From the NCBI RefSeq assembly GCF_017696315.1, contig NZ_JAAORJ010000002.1, positions 457,267 to 521,266 of the forward strand: a DNA stretch of 64,000 nt, given 5' to 3'. Origin of the DNA: Prochlorococcus marinus XMU1412 (GTDB lineage Bacteria > Cyanobacteriota > Cyanobacteriia > PCC-6307 > Cyanobiaceae). The translations under genes and the position numbers were made by a program. A model generated the notes under the pieces. It was not told where the DNA came from. It made no database searches and saw only the letters and a list, made by a program, of their open reading frames with translations. Shown piece by piece: positions 32,513-42,349 of the stretch; position 1 is the first letter of the stretch, and each line of letters begins with the position of its first letter.

Positions 32513-34063
32513 GTGAAATACATTTTTATAATTTTTTTTAGTTTTTGTGGTTTATTTTTAAATAATGGTTTAAAGGCTGCTGAAAAGATAAATATTAAGT
32601 TCGAAGAGATGGAAATCCCTCTTACTATAGAACAATTATCAAAATTAGAAAAATACAAAGATAATTCAACAGAATTAATAGATTGGTTAAAAAAAAATGG
32701 TTTTATAAGAGTTTTTGAATTATCAAAATTTTTAGAATTTCCAGTTTTCAAAGAAGAGGGATTAAATAGAGAAATATTAAGAAGTTGGATAGGGCGTAAA
32801 ATTCTTACAGAATTAAGCAAAAGCATTAAAGTTCCAAATGACAATAATGGAACAGAAATATATAACACTATAGAAAATTTATTAGATCAAAAAAAAGAAG
32901 TTTCAACTTTAGACATCATAAAGGCATTACCATCAGAAGAAATTTCACTGGATATTGATAATCTAATTTTAATAATTTCATCTTGGAAAAATGAATTATC
33001 AATGCAACAAGAACTTTTGTCCAAATTAAATCAACTTGAAAGAACTAAACAAAATGCCTTTAAAAATACTGAAAAAAAATCAACTAAAGATCTAATAAAA
33101 ATTGAAAAAAAAATTTATGCTCCTCACCGAGTGAAACCTTTTGAAATTGAAATATGGAAAAGCAATAAAACAAATTTTGATAAAGAATTGATAATATTTA
33201 TGCCAGGACTTGGAGGCGAAATTAATAATTTCAAATGGATTGGTAACGAATTGGCCAGAAGAGGCTGGCCAATATTATTCATAGATCATAGAGGGAGTAA
33301 TTTAGAATCATTCATAGAAGTACTCGATGGTAAGGAAACAATACCAGGAAGTGCAGACTTTTACTTATATAGAATTAAAGATTTAGATGCTGTATTGAAA
33401 GCTCATGAAAATGGAGAATTTGGTTTACCTAATAATTCTTATATTTTAATGGGGCATTCACTTGGTGCTTTAATAGCACTTTTATATGAAGGCAAGAAAC
33501 CTACTGATCAACTAGAGGAAAAATGTGATTCGGCATTAAAAGACTTTGCGGTAACAAATTTATCAAAATTACTTCAATGTCAGTTGAGTGAAATACCATT
33601 CCCTAAGAAAAACAACTCTAATAAGGCCAGTGCGATTATAGGTTTTAATTCATTTGGAAGTTTAGTATGGCCAAAAGAAAATAGTACAGGCATTAAAGCA
33701 CCAACTCTTCTAATAGGTGGTACTTATGACCTTATTACACCGTTAATCAATGAACAATTTAGAGTTTTTTATGCTTTAAATAATCCATCAAATAGATTTC
33801 TAATTATTGAAGGAGCAAGTCATTTCTCTCCAATAAGAATTAATAAAAGCTATGAAGAAAATAATGATCTCTTCAAAATAAGTGAATCTTTTATTGGTTC
33901 AGAGCCAATATTAGTACAAGATTTATCTACTAAATTTATAGTTGAATTTTTAAAAAATATTAAAGACCAAAAGATCCCTAATGTAGTTAAAAACCAAAGA
34001 GATTTTGGACTTGATTTCCATCTTTTAGATCTTGAAACGATAAAAGAAATTTCTGAAAATTAG
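32513..34063 (+). CDS. DUF1400 alpha/beta hydrolase
   Basis: This 516-residue protein has a signal peptide (IFIIFFSFCGLFLNNGLKA), an N-terminal DUF1400 region (helical, about residues 25-180) and an alpha/beta-hydrolase domain with the oxyanion segment MPGLGG, the nucleophile elbow GHSLG (Ser316), and likely Asp in GGTYDLITP and His in EGASHFSP. This architecture is typical of cyanobacteria. It is probably a lumenal or periplasmic lipase/esterase-like enzyme; the substrate is unknown. It starts with GTG, and its stop overlaps that of the permease by 4 bp. Confidence 0.85.
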   Translation: MKYIFIIFFSFCGLFLNNGLKAAEKINIKFEEMEIPLTIEQLSKLEKYKDNSTELIDWLKKNGFIRVFELSKFLEFPVFKEEGLNREILRSWIGRKILTELSKSIKVPNDNNGTEIYNTIENLLDQKKEVSTLDIIKALPSEEISLDIDNLILIISSWKNELSMQQELLSKLNQLERTKQNAFKNTEKKSTKDLIKIEKKIYAPHRVKPFEIEIWKSNKTNFDKELIIFMPGLGGEINNFKWIGNELARRGWPILFIDHRGSNLESFIEVLDGKETIPGSADFYLYRIKDLDAVLKAHENGEFGLPNNSYILMGHSLGALIALLYEGKKPTDQLEEKCDSALKDFAVTNLSKLLQCQLSEIPFPKKNNSNKASAIIGFNSFGSLVWPKENSTGIKAPTLLIGGTYDLITPLINEQFRVFYALNNPSNRFLIIEGASHFSPIRINKSYEENNDLFKISESFIGSEPILVQDLSTKFIVEFLKNIKDQKIPNVVKNQRDFGLDFHLLDLETIKEISEN

Positions 34064-35082
34064 TACTCTATTCGTGGATCTAAATATGCGATTAAAATAT
34101 CCACGAAGAGATTTAGAGAGACTATAAGCATAGAGGTAAAAATTACAATTCCTTGAACCAAGGTATAGTCTCTTTGAGAAATAGCTTCATGTAATCTTAA
34201 AGCTATACCTGGCCATGAAAAAGTCACCTCGAACAACAGTGCACCTCCTGCTAAAGAGGCCATAGTTAAGCCAGAAATAGTGACAATTGGCAGTAGAGCA
34301 TTAGGCAATGCATGGTTTAAAAATATTTTTTTCCTCGATATTCCTCTACATATAGCAGCATTTACATAATCACTTTTTAATGTCTTATCAAAATTTACTC
34401 TTAATGAGCGGCTGAATATACCACTTAATAAAAAGCCAAGGGTAATAGAAGGGAGTGCGAGATGATAAAGACTATCTTTCAAGGCAATAATATTATTTGA
34501 AATAATACTATCTAAAACTAGAAAACCTGTAATTTGGGGTTGTTGCTGAAATATCGGAAATCTCCCTCCAATTGGGGAAATGTTAAAAAATACAGAAAAT
34601 AATAATTGCGCTAACATTGCACCCCAAAAAGGAGGGATCGCATATGTAGCAATTCCTAATATTCTCGCAATATAATCAGTCTTTTTCCCTCTATTTCTTA
34701 AGCCAATTAATCCCAATGGGAATCCTATTAGTATGGCACTTAATATTGAAAAGAATCCAAGCTCAAGACTTGCAGGCAATGACTTTATAATAATATTAAA
34801 GACCGGCTCTTGGGTACTAAGAGATTGGCCAAAATCTAAGTTCAATATATTTTTAATATATGAAAAATATTGATTTATTAAAGGTTGATTTAGCCCCAAT
34901 TTATTTCTTAGAAATTCCCTAGAAACCTCATCTGCACCAGATCCAAGTATGGCATCGACAGGATCGCCGGGAGCAACTCTTAATAAAATAAAAACTAATG
35001 AAGAAATTATCCATAACATTATCGGTATTAATGAAATTTTTAATAAGGAATAATTTAGGAGTTTATTGAAATTTCTACTCAT
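34060..35082 (-). CDS. Peptide/nickel-type ABC transporter permease (DppB-like)
   Basis: This 340-residue permease has about six helices and the DppB family features: N-terminal LRVAPGDPVDAILG, the GLNQPLINQYFSYIKNILNLDFGQSL segment and the EAA loop NAAICRGISRKKIFLNHALPNALLP. It works with the binding protein encoded just upstream (overlap 8 bp). The usual second permease (DppC) and ATPases are not in this window. It is convergent with the hydrolase gene. Confidence 0.9.
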   Translation of the reverse strand: MSRNFNKLLNYSLLKISLIPIMLWIISSLVFILLRVAPGDPVDAILGSGADEVSREFLRNKLGLNQPLINQYFSYIKNILNLDFGQSLSTQEPVFNIIIKSLPASLELGFFSILSAILIGFPLGLIGLRNRGKKTDYIARILGIATYAIPPFWGAMLAQLLFSVFFNISPIGGRFPIFQQQPQITGFLVLDSIISNNIIALKDSLYHLALPSITLGFLLSGIFSRSLRVNFDKTLKSDYVNAAICRGISRKKIFLNHALPNALLPIVTISGLTMASLAGGALLFEVTFSWPGIALRLHEAISQRDYTLVQGIVIFTSMLIVSLNLFVDILIAYLDPRIEY

Positions 35083-36646
35083 TAATTAACTCAAGATCAC
35101 TCAATGAAATTATTCCTGCGCCATTAAAAATAGGTTTTGATATTTTATTTTGTGACCATGCTTTTTGAGAGGAGATCCAAATAGGAATATAAGGTATTGA
35201 ACTTGCTGCTATTTTTTCAATTTCAACAAGTTTTTCTAATCTTTTAATTCCACTTATTTTTTCACTCTCAAGAAATAAACTTTCCACTTTATTAGATCCC
35301 CAAAAACTACCGCTGTAAACTGATTCTCCTTTTTTACATATGCCATCAACTATTTCATTACAACTTAAAAGAGGGGTAAGATAAGCCTCTGGATCTGAAT
35401 AAGCCCCAGTCCAATCGAGAAGAACTGCCGTATAAATTCCTAAACTTAGATTCTTATAAACTGTTGTAGATTCAACCCCATTGAGTTCAATATCAATACA
35501 ATCTTTCAAATAATTTTTAATTTCTTCTTGCCATGTTAGAGCAATAAGCTTGTCAGCTGGTACATTCGATCTATAAGTAAGGGGTATTTTAAGAATATTT
35601 CCATTGCAATAATTTTCTTTTTGCAATAACTTTCTCGCTTCTAAATAATCATATTTAGGCCACAGTTCTTGATTATCTTTTTTTAATATCGGAGGAATAA
35701 TTGATCTAGATGGCTTCCTTAATCCATAACTTACTTTCTCACTAATCAATTTTCTATTAAGACTTTTTGCCAAAGCCAGTCTTAAATTAAGATTACTTAA
35801 GGGATAAGAACTAGTTTTGAGGCTTATAAAACTTAATTCAGTGAAAGGGCTATTACCTTCATTAAACTGTTTATTTTTGCTTAAATCATTTAAACTTTTT
35901 CTCTGACTATCATCAATTGAATTTGATAAAAGCACGTCAATTTGTTTACTTTTTAAAGCCCCAAAAAGAGAGGACGAATTTGAATATCCCACAAAATTAA
36001 GACCGTTATTTAAAGGCTTTTCACCCCAATAATTCAAATATGGATCAATTGATTGAACTTCATTAGAAAAACTGGTCAGCACATACTTGCCGGTACCAAC
36101 AAATTTTTCATTTAGAAACTTATCAGAATATTGTTTGTAAAATGTAGGAGATATTGGAGTTAAATTTACTGATGTGAGTAAACCATTTAAAGAACTTGAT
36201 GGTTTATTCAAATTTATTATGACTGAATATTCACTTGGCGTTTCTATTGATTTAATCTTATTTCCTAAAATATAGTTCATCGTTCCAATTCTTTTGAATC
36301 TATCAAAGGTAAACTTCATAGCATTTGAGTTAAATGGAGTTCCATCGTGAAAAAAAACATTCTTTCTTAAATTGATTGTTATTTGAAGTCTATCCTTTGA
36401 AATAACTGGCATCCCCGAGGCCAATTCAGGTATTAATTCTCCGTTAGAATTTAATTCATATAATGTGTCTCCAAGAGAACTGATTAATTGAATTGCTTTA
36501 AGAGTATTTGCTCTAGCTGGATCTAAAGATTCAATTTTTCCAGAACTTGCTACTATGATTTTTTTAGATATTCTTTTTGAGCCGCAAGAATTCTGTAAAA
36601 AAGAAATTAAAATTATAAATATTGATAAAACAATTTTTTTTTTCAT
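35075..36646 (-). CDS. Peptide/nickel-type ABC transporter binding protein (SBP_bac_5)
   Basis: This 523-residue extracytoplasmic binding protein starts with a hydrophobic leader ending in LQNSCGS (weak lipobox, Cys21). Family motifs include the opening DPARANTLKAIQLISSLGDTL, VFFHDGTPFNSNAMKFTFDR and the LALAKSLNRK helix. It captures oligopeptides, nickel or a similar ligand for the DppB-like permease encoded next. The ligand cannot be told from the sequence. Confidence 0.92.
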   Translation of the reverse strand: MKKKIVLSIFIILISFLQNSCGSKRISKKIIVASSGKIESLDPARANTLKAIQLISSLGDTLYELNSNGELIPELASGMPVISKDRLQITINLRKNVFFHDGTPFNSNAMKFTFDRFKRIGTMNYILGNKIKSIETPSEYSVIINLNKPSSSLNGLLTSVNLTPISPTFYKQYSDKFLNEKFVGTGKYVLTSFSNEVQSIDPYLNYWGEKPLNNGLNFVGYSNSSSLFGALKSKQIDVLLSNSIDDSQRKSLNDLSKNKQFNEGNSPFTELSFISLKTSSYPLSNLNLRLALAKSLNRKLISEKVSYGLRKPSRSIIPPILKKDNQELWPKYDYLEARKLLQKENYCNGNILKIPLTYRSNVPADKLIALTWQEEIKNYLKDCIDIELNGVESTTVYKNLSLGIYTAVLLDWTGAYSDPEAYLTPLLSCNEIVDGICKKGESVYSGSFWGSNKVESLFLESEKISGIKRLEKLVEIEKIAASSIPYIPIWISSQKAWSQNKISKPIFNGAGIISLSDLELINE

Positions 36647-36663
36647 ATTTCCTTAGTTCTTAA

Positions 36664-36912
36664 TTATCCTGAAGAATTATTTGAGCAGAAAATTTGTAAG
36701 GTTATTTCACTAATTTCTAAAGCAAATGTTTTTTTAGAATTACAAGCAAAAGGCCACTCTCTCACCCAACAAATTTCATTACCTCTATTTAAACCAATTA
36801 CTTGAAAAGTCTTATTGCTATTTTTAATTTTTACACAAGCACCTTTATATAGGTTTTCAGAAAAAACTAAATTATCTTCATTATTATTATCTAATAGTTT
36901 TGAATGAATCAT
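36664..36912 (-). CDS. Small conserved protein, function unknown
   Basis: This is an ~82-residue soluble protein (from the internal ATG MIHSKLLDN; a GTG seven codons earlier at 36933 is an alternative). Its core looks like a small beta barrel (YKGACVKIKNSNKTFQVIGL and EICWVREWPFACNSKKTFALEI) with several cysteines. It lies between hom and the binding-protein gene on the same strand, so probably in one transcript with either. Confidence 0.6.
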   Translation of the reverse strand: MIHSKLLDNNNEDNLVFSENLYKGACVKIKNSNKTFQVIGLNRGNEICWVREWPFACNSKKTFALEISEITLQIFCSNNSSG

Positions 36913-36982
36913 TAAGGTGCTAAAACCAAACACTTACTTTCTTCGGTTTACCAAGCTATAAGGAAATTTGCAAACTATTTTT

Positions 36983-38284
36983 TTAAATACAACTTAATTG
37001 ACTTGCAATAATATTGACTTCATTTAGCGAATTTATTTCATCTTTCGATCTCTCAAAATCTCCATTATTCACCTCATGAGTAATAACGACAATTTCAGCT
37101 TTGTCCTCACTAGCATCAAGTTGAACAATTGATTCGATTGATACATTATTCTTTCCAAAAATATCTCCAATCTTTCCTATGACACCTGGACTATCAAGAC
37201 AAATAATTCTAAGGTAATTTTTTTTATTTATTTGTGAAGAATTTATTATATGGCAGTTTCTCCAGAAATCAAAAGATAATAATGGATCGATTGAATTATT
37301 ATTTTTTACTGAGGCAGCATGCAGATTTAATATATCTGATACTACTGATGCTGCAGTTGGGCCACTCCCTGCACCTGGACCATATAACATTATTTCTCCA
37401 AGAGGATCAGCCTCAATCAATAAGGCATTATTAACTCCCTTAACTGTTGACAATGGATGAGATTTTGGAATCAAAGAAGGTCCTACCCAAATATTTAAAG
37501 CGAGTGAATCATTACTATTAATTTGTCCCCTTTCGGAGAGCGCTAAAAGTTTTATTTCAAACCCTAATTTATTGGCATATTCGATATCCTTAAGATTAAT
37601 TTTACTAATGCCCTCAGAATGAATCTCCTCTCTTTTAATTTTCCCTCCAAATGCAAGTTCACTAAGAATTGAAATCTTATCAGCTGCATCATGGCCCTCA
37701 ACATCTGCAGTTGGATCAAATTCTGCATACCCAAGGCTTTGTGCCAGCTTTAAGGTCTCCTTGTAATCAGCTTTTTCATTTGTCATCTTTGAAAGAATAA
37801 AATTTGTTGTGCCATTTATTATCCCAACCATTTTTTTTACGCTATTACTTTTTAATGATCTTTTTAAGGGTTCGATTATAGGAATCCCCCCGCAAACTGC
37901 CGCCTCTGACAATATATAAACTCCTTCTTTGGATGCAGTTTTATATATTTCTTCTCCATATCTTGCCATAACTGCTTTATTTGCTGTAACAACAGATTTA
38001 CCTAATTTTAATGATTTCAGAATAATATCTTTCGCCAAATCAATCCCACCCATTACTTCAACAATTACATCGATAGAGGGGTCATTAATTAATTTAAATG
38101 GATCATCAGTTAATAAATTATTATCTAGCTCAATATCCCGTTTTTTGTTGAGATCTTTTACTGCTATTTTTGCAACTTCTATTTCTTTTAGAATTGGATG
38201 TGAATCAACTTCAGAATTTAATATTTTATAAATCCCTGAACCTACAGTTCCAAAACCTACAATCCCAATTTTGCATTTTCTCAT
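36983..38284 (-). CDS. hom: Homoserine dehydrogenase
   Basis: This enzyme reduces aspartate semialdehyde to homoserine, leading to threonine and methionine. The 433-residue protein has the NAD(P) site GIVGFGTVGSGIY, the ANKA motif (VVTANKAVM), the catalytic GYAEFDPTADVEGHDAADK, and a C-terminal ACT domain (RIICLDSPGVIGKIGDIFG...) for feedback by threonine. It is leftward in a housekeeping block downstream of sufE. Confidence 0.97.
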   Translation of the reverse strand: MRKCKIGIVGFGTVGSGIYKILNSEVDSHPILKEIEVAKIAVKDLNKKRDIELDNNLLTDDPFKLINDPSIDVIVEVMGGIDLAKDIILKSLKLGKSVVTANKAVMARYGEEIYKTASKEGVYILSEAAVCGGIPIIEPLKRSLKSNSVKKMVGIINGTTNFILSKMTNEKADYKETLKLAQSLGYAEFDPTADVEGHDAADKISILSELAFGGKIKREEIHSEGISKINLKDIEYANKLGFEIKLLALSERGQINSNDSLALNIWVGPSLIPKSHPLSTVKGVNNALLIEADPLGEIMLYGPGAGSGPTAASVVSDILNLHAASVKNNNSIDPLLSFDFWRNCHIINSSQINKKNYLRIICLDSPGVIGKIGDIFGKNNVSIESIVQLDASEDKAEIVVITHEVNNGDFERSKDEINSLNEVNIIASQLSCI

Positions 38285-38328
38285 TTTTTATTTCTTTTAA
38301 CTTTGAGTTTAATTTTATATTATTAGGC

Positions 38329-38748
38329 CTACAAAAATTCATTTGCTTGAGACTGCATTTTCAATAAAATGTTTAAAAAACCATTTGATCGTGAAGGAGT
38401 TAAGCTTGCTTTCAAACCAGTATCTTCTATAAATTTCTTATCTATTTCAACAACTTCATTTGGTGTTAACTCATTCAATCCACTTATTAGAAAGGCCAAC
38501 AAACCCTTTGTTATAAGAGCATCAGAGTATCCTTCCCAAAATAATTTACCAGCTTTAATAGTTGCTTTAACAAAAACTTCTGAAACACATCCCTTAACTT
38601 TATTTTCTTCAACAAGGATTTCACTATGTGGTTCTTTCAATTTTTTGCCTAACCACAAAATGTATTCATATTTTCTTTTTGGATCTTCTGATTTCTTCAG
38701 CTTTTCTACTAATTTTGATAAATTATTGTATTTTTCCTGATTTTCCAT
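38329..38748 (-). CDS. sufE: SufE cysteine-desulfurase activator
   Basis: This 139-residue SufE protein accepts sulfur from SufS for Fe-S cluster assembly. The sulfur-accepting Cys54 lies in the typical ENKVKGCVSEVFV loop, and the family segments ALITKGLLAFLISGLNELTPNEV and LTPSRSNGFLNI are present. It lies 44 bp upstream of hom and probably shares the leftward transcript. Confidence 0.94.
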   Translation of the reverse strand: MENQEKYNNLSKLVEKLKKSEDPKRKYEYILWLGKKLKEPHSEILVEENKVKGCVSEVFVKATIKAGKLFWEGYSDALITKGLLAFLISGLNELTPNEVVEIDKKFIEDTGLKASLTPSRSNGFLNILLKMQSQANEFL

Positions 38749-38787
38749 TTTAAAAAACTATAAATTAATCACTTTATGAATCTTTTA

Positions 38788-39345
38788 TTATACAAATATT
38801 TCTTTTTCTGTGATAAAGCCCGATAAAGGAATATCCCATTCAGCTCTGGTCAATGGAATCGTACTTACACAATTAGAAGTTAATACTCCAATGCATGGAA
38901 CATTTCTCCAATCATTATCTCTCCTTAATTTATCAAAATAACCACCTCCATAACCTAATCTTGTTAAATTTTTATCAACGGAAAGACATGGTACAAATAT
39001 CATGCTTATCTGCGAATGACTTAAAGGGGAAGAATTATTGGGACTTAGTATTCCCTCAGAATCTTTGGTAAGAGGTTTTTCGTCCCATGGATAAAATAAC
39101 AAATCTTTTTCATCTTTACATCTAGGCAAAGCTAAAGTAAATTTTTTCTTGAGACCTCTTATATCAACTTCATTTTTTAGAGGCCAATATATGGCTATGT
39201 AACCAATATTTTTATATCCATTAACAATTGAATCAATATATAATCTTACATTCTTTTCTACATTTTCTCTTTGATTAAGAGACATCCCATCTCTTAGTTT
39301 TCTAAACGTATCCCTCTCCAATTTCTTATTTTCAAAGATCGTCAT
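38788..39345 (-). CDS. 5-formyltetrahydrofolate cyclo-ligase family protein
   Basis: This 185-residue enzyme converts 5-formyl-THF to 5,10-methenyl-THF with ATP. Typical features are the N-terminal KLERDTFRKLRDGMS, the EVDIRGL segment, FVPCLSVDKNLTRLGYGGGYFDKL (the conserved LGYGGGYYDR-type motif) and the Asp/Trp near the end. It starts 9 bp after the stop of ruvC on the same strand. Confidence 0.92.
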   Translation of the reverse strand: MTIFENKKLERDTFRKLRDGMSLNQRENVEKNVRLYIDSIVNGYKNIGYIAIYWPLKNEVDIRGLKKKFTLALPRCKDEKDLLFYPWDEKPLTKDSEGILSPNNSSPLSHSQISMIFVPCLSVDKNLTRLGYGGGYFDKLRRDNDWRNVPCIGVLTSNCVSTIPLTRAEWDIPLSGFITEKEIFV

Positions 39346-39354
39346 ATTAAATTT

Positions 39355-39828
39355 TCAGTTAAAACCATCTTCATTTAGTTTTGTAAGTGCTATAGCCAAT
39401 GCATCTGCTGAATCATCAGGTTTTGGAGGTTTGTTAAGGTCTAAGTTATACATAACAGCATCAAGAATATCTTTCTTAGATGCCTTTCCAGACCCAGCAA
39501 TTGTTAATTTTATGTGAGCAGGTGAATACTCACTAACGTGAATTTTTTTTGAGGCCAATACCATCATAATCACGCCTCTAGCCTGCACCACACTAATGGT
39601 AGTGCTTGACCTGTAAAAGAAAAATTTTTCTACTGCCGCTGCAGTTGGGTTCCAATGATTTATTAATTCATTAAGATCTTGGAATATCTCATAAAGTCTT
39701 TCTTCTTCTTTTTTATCTTTACCTGTCTCAATAACGCCGCAATCTAATAATATCTTTCTTTCATTTTTTATCTCAATTATTCCATAACCAACTCTAGCTA
39801 ATCCAGGGTCAATCCCAATTATTCTCAC
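39355..39828 (-). CDS. ruvC: Crossover junction endodeoxyribonuclease RuvC
   Basis: This 157-residue Holliday-junction resolvase has the acidic residues of the RNase-H fold: Asp7 in [14 protein letters not shown], Glu in [11 protein letters not shown] and Asp in [13 protein letters not shown]. It lies between chlI (5 bp) and the formyl-THF ligase gene on the same strand, an arrangement also seen in other picocyanobacteria as far as I recall. Confidence 0.96.
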   Translation of the reverse strand: MRIIGIDPGLARVGYGIIEIKNERKILLDCGVIETGKDKKEEERLYEIFQDLNELINHWNPTAAAVEKFFFYRSSTTISVVQARGVIMMVLASKKIHVSEYSPAHIKLTIAGSGKASKKDILDAVMYNLDLNKPPKPDDSADALAIALTKLNEDGFN

Positions 39829-39833
39829 TGTTA

Positions 39834-40922
39834 TTAAGCTTCAGCAGACAATTGAAATTTTGAAAGATTTTCTTTTTCATCTAAATCAAATACTTTACAA
39901 AAAGCTTGAATAACTCTTTCACCTGAATCAACTTGTTCTAAGGGATCTTTTCTAAGTCTATGTCTTAAAGAACAAGAAATAACCCTTGCTATGTCATCTT
40001 CTTGCACTTCAGTTCTGCCCTCAAATGCTGCAATTGCTCTTGCAGACCTATTTGTAACAATATCTCCACGTAAACCATCCACATCTAGTTCTCCGCAAAT
40101 TGCAGAAATATTCAATCTTAGGTCATCGTCCATTTTAACAGAATTTAATATTTCTTGTGCTTTAATTACTTTTTGTTGAAGTTCATCTTGTTGTTTCTCA
40201 ACACTCAATGAAAACTCATCAGGATTATCGTCGAAAGAAGTTCTTTGATCAACTACTTGAACTCTTAATTCGGCATCTCTAACAGTCTTAACTTCAACAC
40301 TCATTCCAAATCTGTCCAATAATTGAGGCCTTAATTCACCTTCTTCTGGATTTCCTGAACCAATAAGGACAAACCTCGCAGGATGTCGGACTGAGACCCC
40401 CTCCCTTTCAACTGTATTCCATCCGGAGGCGGCCGAATCTAAAAGTACATCAACTAAATGATCATCAAGTAAATTCACTTCATCAACGTATAGTAAACCC
40501 CTATTGGCTTTTGCTAATAGACCGGGTTCGAATGCCTTAACACCTTCGCTCAAAGCCTTCTCTATATCAATGGTTCCACAAAGCCTGTCTTCAGTAGCCC
40601 CTAAAGGCAAGTCAACCATAGGTACTTGTTTTTGAATACCCTCTAGATTTTCTCCTTGAGTAATTTTTTCCAAAACTTCTTTACTTTGTAAATCAGGATC
40701 GACTAGTGAACTATTATATGGATCGTCTTTAACAACATCGATTGCAGGCAACAAATCAGCTAAGGCTCTGATTGTAGTAGACTTTCCAGTCCCTCTATCA
40801 CCCATTATCATTACTCCACCAATTCTTGGATCAATAACATTTAACAAGAGAGCCAATTTCATTTCTTCTTGACCAATTACTGCGGTAAAAGGAAAAACTC
40901 TTCTTTTCTTTGTTGTAGGCAC
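39834..40922 (-). CDS. chlI: Magnesium chelatase subunit ChlI
   Basis: This AAA+ subunit of magnesium chelatase inserts Mg into protoporphyrin IX for (divinyl-)chlorophyll. The 362-residue protein has Walker [10 protein letters not shown] (41-49), Walker [12 protein letters not shown] and the sensor/arginine motif region [19 protein letters not shown]. It works with ChlD and ChlH, which are not in this window. It is the first gene of a leftward cluster with ruvC. Confidence 0.97.
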   Translation of the reverse strand: MPTTKKRRVFPFTAVIGQEEMKLALLLNVIDPRIGGVMIMGDRGTGKSTTIRALADLLPAIDVVKDDPYNSSLVDPDLQSKEVLEKITQGENLEGIQKQVPMVDLPLGATEDRLCGTIDIEKALSEGVKAFEPGLLAKANRGLLYVDEVNLLDDHLVDVLLDSAASGWNTVEREGVSVRHPARFVLIGSGNPEEGELRPQLLDRFGMSVEVKTVRDAELRVQVVDQRTSFDDNPDEFSLSVEKQQDELQQKVIKAQEILNSVKMDDDLRLNISAICGELDVDGLRGDIVTNRSARAIAAFEGRTEVQEDDIARVISCSLRHRLRKDPLEQVDSGERVIQAFCKVFDLDEKENLSKFQLSAEA

Positions 40923-41039
40923 AGTTTTAGTTTTCTTAAATATTCAAATAATCAATAGATGTTACTTCAGAAAATGTTTTTAGTAAATATCCATATCAAA
41001 TTAAAACAAGAAGTGAATAGTAATTAATCAAGTTTATAC

Positions 41040-41792
41040 TTACTTATTTTTTTTTGAATTGTTCAAAAACCAGTTTATTTGATGGACAATTCCTCTTAAA
41101 ACATTTATTTCGTGCATTGATGTATTTGCCCTCAAAATAAAATTCTTAAATTTACTGATTTTTGCCTTGGAGGTATGTTTTAAAAGATATCCAACTCGCA
41201 AAAGCATTTCTTCTATCTCCACAAATGTATCATGTATTTCTTTCGATGATGCTAAGTTAAAAACTTTTAATTCATTTTTTAAATTCTTCTTAGAAGACTT
41301 ATTTAATTCATACAAAACTATTGAAACAGCGTGAGAAAGATTTAATGAAGGATTATTCTCAGAAGTTGGAATATTAAAAGTTTTATTTGCTAAAAGCAAT
41401 TCACTGTTAGTTAAACCTCTATCTTCTCTTCCGAATATAATTGCTAAATTATTAATCTTCTTAAAAGATAAAGTCCAATCAAATATATCTTCAGAAGATA
41501 CAAAAAATGAATCTTTATTTACATCAATCCTTCCACAAGATGCTAGAACCAAATCACAATCAAAAATTGCTTTTTGAAGATCATCAAAAACCATACAATG
41601 TTTAAGAAATTTTTGACCTTTAAGAGCCATTTTTTTTGCTTCTAAAGAAAATATGTCGCATTTAGGAGAAACAATTCTTAATTCATCAACTTCAAAATTA
41701 CTGCATAATCTAGCAACGCTTCCTACATTTAAAGGGCCATTTGGTTCAACTAAAATTACCTTTAAATTAGAAAAATTTTTTCTCAAAATCAT
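41040..41792 (-). CDS. SpoU/TrmH-family RNA methyltransferase (TrmJ-like)
   Basis: This 250-residue protein is a SPOUT-class 2'-O-methyltransferase: VILVEPNGPLNVGSVARLCSNF at the start, then LAIIFGREDRGLTNSEL, and NLSHAVSIVLYEL closing the knot. This is the TrmJ/LasT branch that methylates tRNA. Its ATG overlaps the stop of cytM as ATGA, so the genes are translationally coupled. Confidence 0.9.
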   Translation of the reverse strand: MILRKNFSNLKVILVEPNGPLNVGSVARLCSNFEVDELRIVSPKCDIFSLEAKKMALKGQKFLKHCMVFDDLQKAIFDCDLVLASCGRIDVNKDSFFVSSEDIFDWTLSFKKINNLAIIFGREDRGLTNSELLLANKTFNIPTSENNPSLNLSHAVSIVLYELNKSSKKNLKNELKVFNLASSKEIHDTFVEIEEMLLRVGYLLKHTSKAKISKFKNFILRANTSMHEINVLRGIVHQINWFLNNSKKNK

Positions 41793-42175
41793 TCAAGGCT
41801 ATGAAGATATTTTAATAAATTGGACATATTTACAGGATCAATTTCAAAACTTGGCATAGGAGGAGTCAATCCTCCAGTAACTTGTTTTATTATCTCTTTA
41901 TCATTAAGACGTTGAGTTATTGAGTGTAAGTCTGGCCCCACTAATCCTCTTGCTGTAATTCCATGACATCCAACACAATTTATCTTAAAAAGAGCATCTC
42001 CTTCCTCGGCAGAGCCATTAAGTTCAAGAGTCTCAATAATATATTTGTTATTTTCATGATGATTTATGAGAAATATTGAAAAACAAATAAATAAAACTCC
42101 AAATACAACAAAAACAATTTTTAAGAATTCTCTCTTAAAGTCTCTTTCTGCTGCAGTTGATGAAGATGTTGACAC
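41789..42175 (-). CDS. cytM: Cytochrome cM
   Basis: This 128-residue c-type cytochrome has an uncleaved N-terminal membrane helix (FLKIVFVVFGVLFICFSIFLI), one heme site CVGCHG and a Met ligand candidate in GGLTPPMPSF. It is conserved in cyanobacteria and thought to divert electrons or regulate respiration and photosynthesis balance. It is coupled to the RNA methyltransferase gene; petG lies just upstream on the other strand. Confidence 0.9.
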   Translation of the reverse strand: MSTSSSTAAERDFKREFLKIVFVVFGVLFICFSIFLINHHENNKYIIETLELNGSAEEGDALFKINCVGCHGITARGLVGPDLHSITQRLNDKEIIKQVTGGLTPPMPSFEIDPVNMSNLLKYLHSLE

Positions 42176-42229
42176 AAAAAATAGTCTCTATGTAACAATT
42201 GTGAGTAAGAAATTCAAAAAAGGCAAAAA

Positions 42230-42349
42230 ATGATCGAGCCTCTTCTATGTGGAATTGTTTTAGGTTTAGTTCCAATAACTCTTCTTGGATTATTCGTTAG
42301 TGCATGGAATCAATACAGAAGAGGCTCAGGGATGCTGGACATTGATTAA
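42230..42349 (+). CDS. petG: Cytochrome b6f subunit PetG
   Basis: This 39-residue, single-helix protein reads [20 protein letters not shown] and ends [11 protein letters not shown], a near-textbook PetG. It is an essential small subunit of the cytochrome b6f complex in the thylakoid membrane. It is too short for many gene callers. Its end overlaps the 3' end of rsmD on the opposite strand by 24 bp; cytM is divergent 54 bp away. Confidence 0.95.
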   Translation: MIEPLLCGIVLGLVPITLLGLFVSAWNQYRRGSGMLDID

